Part shown: positions 1 through 5,021 of the stretch, in pieces
Layout of the letters: the number at the start of each line of letters is the position of its first letter
Numbering within the stretch: position 1 is the first letter of the stretch
Assembly: GCA_005878415.1 (NCBI GenBank)
Contig: VBMM01000196.1
Location: 1-5,021 of the forward strand
Reading direction: 5' to 3'
DNA length: 5,021 bases
Origin: Methanobacteriota archaeon
GTDB lineage: Archaea > Thermoplasmatota > Thermoplasmata > RBG-16-68-12
The notes under the pieces: generated by a model
The model's input: the letters and a program-made list of their open reading frames with translations, nothing else
Told to the model about the DNA's origin: nothing
Database searches by the model: none
Translations under genes and position numbers: made by a program

Positions 1-605
1 TTCGGCTCGATCTTCACCGTGTACGAATCGATGCGCTCCTTCACGAGGAAGTCGAACGGGACGCCGGCGACCGCGGACGCCTCCTTCGCGAGCCGGAGCG
101 CGCCCTCGTCCGGGGCGAGGAGCACGTCGACCTTCGCAGACTTGAGGTAGCGGCCGATCGCCGGCATACCGCTCACCTCGCGCGTCGGGAGCGGAAAAAT
201 CTTGAGGATCTCCGGGTCCGCCGGGATCGCCATCGTCAGGAGTTCGTCGCAGTCCACGGCGATGTGCTTCGCAATCGTCTTTGCGGAGATCGCCTCGCCG
301 TCGAGGAAGCGCTTGTCCTGGCGGCCGTAGCCGAAGTATGGGACGATGGCCGTGATCCGACGAGCACCGGCATCGCGGATCGCATCGGCCAAGAGCAGGA
401 ACTCGACGATCATCGGGTCCGGATGGGTGGTCTGGACGAGGACGACGTGATCGCCCGCGACGGAGCCGAGGAGCCGGATATACCGCTCGCCGTCCGGGAA
501 GCCGCCCGGATGCTTCTCGAAAGCGACGTCGACATAGCCGGCTGACAGCTCGCGGGCGATCGCCTTCGCGAGGGGGACCGACGCGGAGCCGCCGACGACC
601 TTCAC
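1..605 (-). CDS. prs: Ribose-phosphate pyrophosphokinase (PRPP synthetase), 3' end cut by window
   Basis: Makes 5-phosphoribosyl-1-pyrophosphate from ribose 5-phosphate and ATP in the cytoplasm, for nucleotide, histidine and tryptophan synthesis. The visible 201 residues cover the N-terminal domain and part of the second; the family is usually about 285-320 residues. Recognisable blocks are FPDGERYIR (residues 36-44), the ATP-binding PYFGYGRQDKRF (89-100) followed by GE (103-104), APDEGAL (164-170, equivalent to the family's SPDxGG) and the catalytic-loop KERID (189-193, the K-x-R pair). Oddity: the normally conserved T-x-D-(L/I)-H is here TMAIP (124-128), so both Asp and His are replaced. 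The start is GTG at 605-603; an in-frame TGA lies a few codons upstream and no other start fits, so this choice is firm. It is transcribed away from the surface genes, from its own TATA-like box. GC is clearly higher than in those genes. The family call is secure; full activity is less certain because of the altered motif. Confidence 0.93.
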   Translation of the reverse strand, partial: MKVVGGSASVPLAKAIARELSAGYVDVAFEKHPGGFPDGERYIRLLGSVAGDHVVLVQTTHPDPMIVEFLLLADAIRDAGARRITAIVPYFGYGRQDKRFLDGEAISAKTIAKHIAVDCDELLTMAIPADPEILKIFPLPTREVSGMPAIGRYLKSAKVDVLLAPDEGALRLAKEASAVAGVPFDFLVKERIDSYTVKIEP

Positions 606-632
606 TGCCTGACCGTTTCATCGAATGGGCCT

Positions 633-646
633 GGGCTATTTGAATC
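633..646 (-). promoter_or_regulatory. Putative TATA/BRE promoter of prs
   Basis: Read on the minus strand, TTCAAATA (644-637) is an AT-rich box centred about 35 bases before the GTG at 605. With the usual archaeal spacing of 25-27 bases, transcription would start near 613-615, leaving a leader of only about 8-10 bases. That agrees with the lack of a convincing Shine-Dalgarno site. The box is an imperfect TATA match, so this is inferred from position and composition. Confidence 0.45.
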
Positions 647-655
647 GTACGACGT

Positions 656-682
656 CTCGCGCCTCCGATAACGAGTCGCGAG
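656..682. repeat. Short inverted repeat between divergent promoters
   Basis: CTCGCG (656-661) and CGCGAG (677-682) are exact inverse complements separated by 15 bases. An overlapping GCCTC (661-665) / GAGGC (680-684) pair is also present. They lie between the two predicted TATA boxes, where a regulator could act on both genes. Arms this short can occur by chance in GC-rich DNA, so an operator role is only a suggestion. Confidence 0.25.
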
Positions 683-685
683 GCT

Positions 686-693
686 TCTTATAT
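686..693 (+). promoter_or_regulatory. Putative TATA box of the archaeosortase-flippase operon
   Basis: TCTTATAT stands out in a GC-rich stretch and is centred about 34 bases before the ATG at 724. Archaeal spacing would put the transcript start near 716, giving a leader of about 8 bases. This site is the main reason for preferring the ATG at 724 over the in-frame ATG at 625, which would place the promoter inside the coding region. Confidence 0.5.
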
Positions 694-723
694 CCTCGAC
701 TTTCGTCGGGATCGACGCGCGCT

Positions 724-1914
724 ATGGGTCTCAAATCGGTTGCAGCGGCGCTAGCGGGTCAACGTAAAGCCATGGTCCTCATGGCGCTTATAACGACTTT
801 TGCAGGCGTCGCGCTGCTCGTCGATCGCCCGAAAGGCTCAATCCTTGAATGGGTCGCGCTTCCCCTTGTCGCTACAGGGGGCGCTCTCTTCGTCTGGCAA
901 GTGTGGCCCCAGACCCCCCAAAGAAAGCCGGCTCGGAATCACATTTTTAGCAAAATCCTTTCCCGGCTTCGACTCGACAATCGGCGAGTCTCGTTCTTTC
1001 CGGCGCTCGGTGTTGCGATCATCCTCACTGACATCGCGTACAACGTGTTTCTATCCGCGAACCCAGAACTCCTCACGGAGGACACGATTGCAATCCTACT
1101 CGGTGCGACTCTTCTCGCCCACCCTCTCGTTCCTGAAAAATATGCACGGGAGCGGGATTTTGTGCTGGCATTCTTCGTCCTACTGAATCTCATCCTCGTT
1201 GCCCCACTCCTACTATCGAGGGCGTACTACCAAGACTTCCAGCGCTCAGTGGACGTGTACTCATGGGTTGCATTGGCACCCGAAACAAGCGGGGTCCTTT
1301 CGATGATCGGAGTATCGAATACGGTTCATCCCGTCACCGGCGCAACCGCTCCCGGTCTCACTTTCGTGCCGTTGCATGTTGGCGTTGAAGTTACTGTCGT
1401 AATCACGACCGCTTGTTCAGGCATCTACTCCTTCGGAATTTTCGCCTCGGCATTTGCAGCTTTCGTCATGACGGAATACGAGAAGCCATCCAAGCGGCTC
1501 TGGGTCTTTCTGGGGCTTGGGCTAGCGACGTCGTACATCGCGAATGTCCTCCGGATGGTCGTGATCATTCTAGTCGGTTACTATACGGACACGGCCGAGA
1601 CGGATCTGCAGAACATGCTCATCGCACACTCATACGCTGGATGGCTGATTTTTCTCGCTTGGATCGCCCTTTTCTGGTCGCTTCTCTTTCGATTCTTGCC
1701 CCAGACGAACGTCGAGGTGAATCCACGCAAGGTCGCAGGATCTGCGCCCAGCACTCTTTGCTGGAAGTGCAAAAGAAGCATGAGCTTGTCGATTCCGGGC
1801 AGAAGGTGTTCGTGCGGTCGCTATTACCACATCGCGTGTGCCCCGACGGGTTCGAACTGCCTCGCATGCGGGCTAGTTCTTCAAATCTCCGAAGTCCGAG
1901 GCGCGGGAACCTGA
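724..1914 (+). CDS. Archaeosortase/exosortase-family transpeptidase with C-terminal zinc finger
   Basis: Integral membrane cysteine protease/transpeptidase-type enzyme; relatives process C-terminal sorting tails of surface proteins and in haloarchaea couple this to lipid anchoring. With the ATG at 724 the protein has 396 residues and about eight membrane segments (15-33, 42-60, 90-110, 120-135, 145-164, 219-247, 259-286, 303-324). The family signature is complete: Cys231 in ACSGIYS, Arg277 in NVLRM and His302 in HSYAG. Loop charges fit an N-in/C-in topology: 62-89 is strongly basic, 110-119 acidic, and about 166-213 is a long outer loop. This puts Cys, Arg and His near the outer face, as expected. 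After the last helix, residues 346-382 form a C4HC3 zinc-finger pattern, unusual for the family. The ORF is open back to 625, but the added 33 residues are not membrane-like and would contain the TATA box. A Wzx flippase follows after 43 bases. I cannot assign an archaeosortase subtype or substrate. Confidence 0.88.
   Translation: MGLKSVAAALAGQRKAMVLMALITTFAGVALLVDRPKGSILEWVALPLVATGGALFVWQVWPQTPQRKPARNHIFSKILSRLRLDNRRVSFFPALGVAIILTDIAYNVFLSANPELLTEDTIAILLGATLLAHPLVPEKYARERDFVLAFFVLLNLILVAPLLLSRAYYQDFQRSVDVYSWVALAPETSGVLSMIGVSNTVHPVTGATAPGLTFVPLHVGVEVTVVITTACSGIYSFGIFASAFAAFVMTEYEKPSKRLWVFLGLGLATSYIANVLRMVVIILVGYYTDTAETDLQNMLIAHSYAGWLIFLAWIALFWSLLFRFLPQTNVEVNPRKVAGSAPSTLCWKCKRSMSLSIPGRRCSCGRYYHIACAPTGSNCLACGLVLQISEVRGAGT
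1759..1869 (+). other. RING/PHD-like C4HC3 zinc-finger domain in the archaeosortase C-terminus
   Basis: Eight potential metal ligands occur in order: Cys346-x2-Cys349-x12-Cys362-x-Cys364-x4-His369-x2-Cys372-x6-Cys379-x2-Cys382 (numbering from the ATG at 724). C4HC3 is the ligand order of PHD and RING-CH treble-clef fingers, and the aromatic pair before His (GRYYHIAC) resembles RING-type fingers. The predicted topology puts it in the cytoplasm, on the opposite side from the catalytic triad. It is in the same uninterrupted reading frame as the membrane domain. Zinc binding is inferred from spacing; a role (protein interaction, regulation, ubiquitin-like chemistry) cannot be read from sequence. 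Confidence 0.75.
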
Positions 1915-1957
1915 AACTCGATTGAAACAATCTCGGCTTGTGTGCAACGGGGACGTC

Positions 1958-3454
1958 ATGGCCGGTTCAGGATTTGGAGGAGAGGGAACGGGCGGTTCCG
2001 TTCGAACACGGACGGCGGAAAACGTTGCAATCATCATCGCCATGCAGTGGGTGAGCAGGGGCTTCGCGGTTGCGACGAAGATCGTCCTCGCTCGCATCCT
2101 GTTTCCCGCGGATTTCGGCATTTTCGCTCTCGCCGCAGGCCTCATCGGGTTTGTGTCCGCGCTTGGGAACTTCGGGCTGGACTATGCCCTCATCCAGCGC
2201 GCGGACTCTGCCAAGGATCAGGAATACGAGGTCGCGATGTCGCTCCGTGTCATTATTTCCATCGTATTGCTCGTGGCCACAATCGCACTTGCGATACCGT
2301 GGTCCTCGATTTTTGGGAACCCCGTAATCGCGGGGGCCACACAGGCGCTTGCCATCGTGTATCTCATCGGCCCATGGAGTCTCATCCCGACGACGAGACT
2401 AACGGTTAAGCTGGCGTATCGACGATTGATCGTCCCCAATGTGCTCAACCAATTCACGAACTCCGTAGTCGCAATCAGCCTTGCGATCATGGGTTTCGGC
2501 TTCTGGTCTTTGGTCGTGGCCCTAATCGCGTCGCAGCTGGTCTGGGTGGTGAGCCTCTCGGTTGCGTATCCGTGGCGCCCACGATTCAGGTTTGACCGTT
2601 CAGTCGCGAAGTCGCTGTTCGCCTACTCGCGCCATATCATTGTGGCATCGGTCTTGGTTTTCTTGATGACCAACGTCGACAATTTCACCGTCGGCCTTCT
2701 CTTGGGGAGCGCAACCCTGGGGTACTATGCGGTCGCCTACAGCATTTGCCTCTTTTCTTCAATGGTGTCTGGTTCCGCTGCCACGGCTCTGTTCCCGACC
2801 CTTTCGAAGATCCAGGAAGACCTGCCGCGGGTAAGACGAGGCTATCTCGAAAGCTTCGGGTATGCAATCGCGACAGTCGCACCGGTGTCCATCGGCCTAG
2901 CGGTCATGGCCCCCGAAATCGTCCTCGTCCTGCTCGGACCGGTATGGAGACCGTCGATAGTTCCCTTGATCATCCTTTCCTTCTACGGTTTTTCCAAGGC
3001 TATGGTTGAATTCACGACGCCTCTGTTCGCGTCGATTGGTCGACCGGGTGCGATTCCACGACTCAATGCCATGATCTTGGTCGGGTCTCTAGGGCTCCTT
3101 CCCCCCCTCACGATTCTGTTCGGGATCGCTGGTACCGCACTCGCGATGACGATCCCCGTCCCCTTTGCGCTGGTGGTCTCGTTCCTCTGGGCGGCGCGGA
3201 TTCTCCAGCTCCAATTCAACGAATTGGCCGTCCGCCTACGAGGCCCGGTCGTCGCTGCCGGGATTGCGGGGATCCTCGCCCTTGGCTTCAAGTCCGTGAT
3301 CTACTCGGTTGGCGGGCAGGATGTGGTGGTTCTCGGTTCCGCCACGCTCGTCGGGACGGTCGCGTACTTCGTGTCGCTCAAGCGAATCGAACCCGAGCTA
3401 TACGCCGGGCTCGGCCGACATCTCAGGCTCCTCATGCCAGGGTTCCACGAGTGA
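1958..3454 (+). CDS. Wzx-type polysaccharide flippase (lipid-linked glycan exporter)
   Basis: Polytopic membrane protein of the polysaccharide-biosynthesis branch of the MOP superfamily (Wzx/WzxC-like), expected to flip lipid-linked oligosaccharides from the cytoplasmic to the outer face. From the ATG at 1958 it has 498 residues, normal for the family, with hydrophobic segments throughout consistent with 12-14 helices. Typical blocks, in order: LARILFPADFGIFALA (44-59), GLDYALIQR (73-81), VDNFTVGLLLG then LGYYAVAYSI (240-263), and FPTLSKIQED (279-288). The first helix begins near residue 22, so the next Met (position 29, inside that helix) is too late. A TTG at 1922 and GTG at 1940 would add 12 or 6 residues. 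I chose ATG, preceded by a weak GGGGA at 1949-1953. The 43-base gap after the archaeosortase, without a clear promoter, suggests cotranscription. Its substrate is probably the product of nearby glycosyltransferases, but this is inferred from context only. Confidence 0.9.
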   Translation: MAGSGFGGEGTGGSVRTRTAENVAIIIAMQWVSRGFAVATKIVLARILFPADFGIFALAAGLIGFVSALGNFGLDYALIQRADSAKDQEYEVAMSLRVIISIVLLVATIALAIPWSSIFGNPVIAGATQALAIVYLIGPWSLIPTTRLTVKLAYRRLIVPNVLNQFTNSVVAISLAIMGFGFWSLVVALIASQLVWVVSLSVAYPWRPRFRFDRSVAKSLFAYSRHIIVASVLVFLMTNVDNFTVGLLLGSATLGYYAVAYSICLFSSMVSGSAATALFPTLSKIQEDLPRVRRGYLESFGYAIATVAPVSIGLAVMAPEIVLVLLGPVWRPSIVPLIILSFYGFSKAMVEFTTPLFASIGRPGAIPRLNAMILVGSLGLLPPLTILFGIAGTALAMTIPVPFALVVSFLWAARILQLQFNELAVRLRGPVVAAGIAGILALGFKSVIYSVGGQDVVVLGSATLVGTVAYFVSLKRIEPELYAGLGRHLRLLMPGFHE

Positions 3455-3474
3455 CGCACGTGCCCCGACGGCCA

Positions 3475-3497
3475 CCTAATGAACTCGTCTCATTAGG
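3475..3497. terminator. Perfect 8-bp hairpin at the convergent gene junction
   Basis: CCTAATGA (3475-3482) and TCATTAGG (3490-3497) are exact inverse complements around a 7-base loop (3483-3489). The hairpin sits in the 38-base gap between two converging genes, and the right arm contains the TAA stop of the minus-strand glycosyltransferase. Position and symmetry suit a bidirectional transcript end or RNA-processing signal. Neither side has the T-run expected of an intrinsic terminator, so termination is only inferred. Confidence 0.4.
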
Positions 3498-4692
3498 CTC
3501 CGACGCTGGTGGCAACCTGAGAATACACGGCTCGCAGGGCCGGCAGGACCGTCCGATTCGAGAACTCGCGCTCCACCGTCGCCCGGGCCCTCCTTCCCAT
3601 TGCTTCGGTTAGTTCAGGGTCGTTCTTTAATCGGAGGATCGTCTCAGCAATGGTCTTCGGATCTCGAGGCAGCACGTACCCGGTTTCTCCGTTTCGAATC
3701 GGGTACTTGTCGCCCTTTCCCACCGCCACTACCGGAACGCCGCACGCCATCGCCTCCAACGATGTTCGTCCAACTCCCTCTCCCGGAAACGGATTGAAGA
3801 GGACATCGATTGCCGAGTAGAATTCCGGCATGTGAAGGTAGTCGAGGTTGTGGAAGAGCTCGATATCTGCGGGAACCCTCGCCGATACGCCACGCTTTAT
3901 GTCGTGCAACTCGCCCGCGGCGGCAAACCGCCAGACAACCGAAGACCCGATCTCGCGTACCACCTCCTCCAAGATCCCTTCCCCGGGTTTTCCGGCCCGG
4001 CCTGCGAAGCCGACTCGAAACTCGTCGCGCGCCTGCGACGAAGGCCGGAACACATCCGTATTAACAGAATTAGGGATGAACCAGCTTCTCCCCGGATGAT
4101 CTTCCTGATAGGCCTTCACGACTTCGAAGCTCCCGGAGTCGACAGAAACAATGTTCCTGAAGGTCTCGAGAAGGGCGGTCTTAGCCTCATCAGGTACGAT
4201 GTCCGACGGCGAGGTAAACACGGTGTGATCCGTGAGTAACACACCTGTACTCCTGCCAATCGGTTCGACTGACTTCTTGCACAGGCCGCGGATGGCGTAG
4301 GGCGCGCCAAGTCTTCGAGCCAGCCGGCTCGCCTGGTCCAGGTCGAGGAAATGAAAGTGGACGATATCGGCGGCGATTTCTCGGAACCACCGTCGGCGGT
4401 TTAGGAGCCGCAGGAGCTCGAACGTGGCTCTCATCGATCGATAAAAACCGACCGTTGCTCTCGACCACGCGAACAATCTCCTGAGGGACCGGTCAGATGG
4501 CCAAGCGTAATGGAACTCCACGTCCGGAAACAACTCCGCAGCCCGGTCCGCATCCGGGCGCCAATTCGCGAGGACGGCGAATTCCACGTCCGAGACACCT
4601 TGAATGAGTTCGATTAGATGGCTTTCTACGCCGCCGACACTTGGGTAGAAATTTGGAGATATAAGGAAGACCTTCGAGTCATCACCTGGCAC
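3493..4692 (-). CDS. GT4-family glycosyltransferase, complete
   Basis: Predicted retaining glycosyltransferase of GT-B fold, transferring a sugar from a nucleotide-sugar donor to a glycan or lipid-linked acceptor at the cytoplasmic membrane face. The 399 residues match the family length. The N-terminal acceptor domain opens with a beta strand, KVFLISPNFYPSVGGVESH (7-25), with the glycine-rich GGVE-x-H typical of GT4. The linker carries IPNSVNTDVFRP (206-217) and the donor domain starts at VGFAGRAGKPGEG (227-239). The E-x7-E donor motif is Glu305/Glu313 in EGVGRTSLEAMACGVPVV, followed by NGETGYV (334-340). No transmembrane helix is evident. The start is GTG at 4692: it lies just before the first strand, the frame has the upstream gene's TGA 18 bases earlier, and the next Met is residue 87. 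No good Shine-Dalgarno is seen, so translation may depend on coupling to the upstream gene. Sugar and linkage cannot be predicted from sequence. Confidence 0.92.
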   Translation of the reverse strand: MPGDDSKVFLISPNFYPSVGGVESHLIELIQGVSDVEFAVLANWRPDADRAAELFPDVEFHYAWPSDRSLRRLFAWSRATVGFYRSMRATFELLRLLNRRRWFREIAADIVHFHFLDLDQASRLARRLGAPYAIRGLCKKSVEPIGRSTGVLLTDHTVFTSPSDIVPDEAKTALLETFRNIVSVDSGSFEVVKAYQEDHPGRSWFIPNSVNTDVFRPSSQARDEFRVGFAGRAGKPGEGILEEVVREIGSSVVWRFAAAGELHDIKRGVSARVPADIELFHNLDYLHMPEFYSAIDVLFNPFPGEGVGRTSLEAMACGVPVVAVGKGDKYPIRNGETGYVLPRDPKTIAETILRLKNDPELTEAMGRRARATVEREFSNRTVLPALRAVYSQVATSVGA

Positions 4693-4710
4693 TCGGTTTA
4701 GCAGGCGGGG

Positions 4711-5021
4711 TCACCTTAGCACTTCCTCAACAGCCCCGAGAAGGAGCTTCCGCCGGCGCTCCAGTGGAAACAACGTCGCGATTCTCTCCCGTGCCGAGGC
4801 TCCGGTCGCCACTCGGGCCATCGATTCGTCCACGCCATGCGCAACACTCTCGGGATCTCGAGGGTCGATGTACGTCCCAGTGTCCCCGACAACTTCAGGG
4901 ATGGCACCGCGATCGCTGACGACGGGCACACAGCCGGATAGCATCGCCTCGGCCAACGAGCACCCGAATCCCTCGTGCACCGAAGCTTGTACGTAGACGC
5001 TCGTCCGACGAAGCAAGTCGA
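4711..5021 (-). CDS. GT4-family glycosyltransferase, C-terminal fragment (start beyond window)
   Basis: Only about 102 C-terminal residues are in the window; the frame stays open to the edge, so the gene continues to the right. The part seen is the end of a GT-B donor-binding domain. SVYVQASVHEGFGCSLAEAM carries the E-x7-E motif (glutamates at about 4974-4972 and 4950-4948), followed by SGCVPVVSDRGAIPEVVGDTG and a terminal helical region. This is the nucleotide-sugar binding signature of GT4 and related families. It is more canonical (EGFG) than the EGVG of its downstream neighbour, and the two are paralogues rather than a split gene, since each has its own copy of this motif. It ends with TGA at 4713-4711, 18 bases before the next gene's GTG, so the two are probably cotranscribed with this one first. 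A TTG at 5016 is not a credible start, because a GT4 enzyme needs roughly 250 more residues upstream. Confidence 0.88.
   Translation of the reverse strand, partial: DLLRRTSVYVQASVHEGFGCSLAEAMLSGCVPVVSDRGAIPEVVGDTGTYIDPRDPESVAHGVDESMARVATGASARERIATLFPLERRRKLLLGAVEEVLR

Noticed and set aside
264..545. Plus-strand open frame of 93 codons opposite prs
   Set aside because: It lies wholly antisense to a well-recognised PRPP synthetase; its acidic, repetitive composition is what the complement of GC-rich coding DNA gives.
625..723. N-terminal extension of the archaeosortase from the ATG at 625
   Set aside because: The 33 added residues look like non-coding sequence, overlap the predicted TATA box and would start only 20 bases from the divergent prs start.
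1413..1930. Several plus- and minus-strand open frames overlapping the end of the archaeosortase
   Set aside because: They are in other frames of a gene with a complete motif set and zinc ligands; none shows recognisable domains.
1922..1957. TTG (1922) or GTG (1940) start for the flippase
   Set aside because: The ATG at 1958 leaves a normal hydrophilic N-terminus before the first helix; the extra residues add nothing family-like. It cannot be excluded from sequence alone.
3456..3463. GCACGTGC perfect 8-base palindrome
   Set aside because: It is short, GC-rich and isolated, so likely chance; the nearby 8-bp hairpin is the stronger signal.
3832..4239. Plus-strand open frames opposite the complete glycosyltransferase
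   Set aside because: They are antisense shadows of a 399-residue protein with GT4 motifs across its whole length.
1..5021. CRISPR arrays, tRNA genes, IS ends or attachment sites
   Set aside because: I found no regularly spaced repeats, cloverleaf sequences, transposase-like proteins or long direct repeats; nearly all bases are coding.

Overview
The window is a gene-dense cell-surface glycan / protein-sorting locus next to one housekeeping gene. I read it as archaeal, most likely a GC-rich Thermoplasmatota-type euryarchaeote, but the lineage is inference. The reasons are TATA-like boxes about 25-27 bases before the expected transcript starts, very short leaders without convincing Shine-Dalgarno sites, GTG starts, a PRPP synthetase of compact archaeal style, and an archaeosortase/exosortase-family membrane protein.

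Layout. Positions 1-605 (minus) hold the N-terminal 201 residues of a ribose-phosphate pyrophosphokinase (prs), cut by the window edge. A 118-base divergent intergenic region (606-723) carries a plausible TATA box for each direction and small inverted repeats between them. On the plus strand, an eight-helix archaeosortase/exosortase (724-1914) ends in a cysteine-rich RING/PHD-like zinc finger. It is followed 43 bases later by a Wzx-type polysaccharide flippase (1958-3454), probably in the same transcript. A 38-base convergent gap with a perfect 8-bp hairpin separates this pair from two minus-strand GT4 glycosyltransferases: a complete one (3493-4692) and, 18 bases upstream of it, the C-terminal part of a second (4711-5021).

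How they may work together (inference). The GT4 enzymes would build a glycan on a lipid carrier at the cytoplasmic face. The flippase would move the lipid-linked glycan across the membrane. The archaeosortase would cleave and/or lipid-anchor surface proteins, perhaps glycosylated ones, at the outer face. PRPP synthetase is a metabolic neighbour and need not belong to the system. No substrate with a PGF-CTERM-like sorting tail is encoded in this window.

Most notable are the zinc finger fused to the cytoplasmic end of the archaeosortase, and the replacement in the PRPP synthetase of the usual D-x-H motif by A-I-P. Base composition also drops sharply from prs into the plus-strand surface genes. 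No stretch of more than 300 bases lacks a gene, and I saw no tRNA, rRNA, CRISPR array, IS element or integrase.
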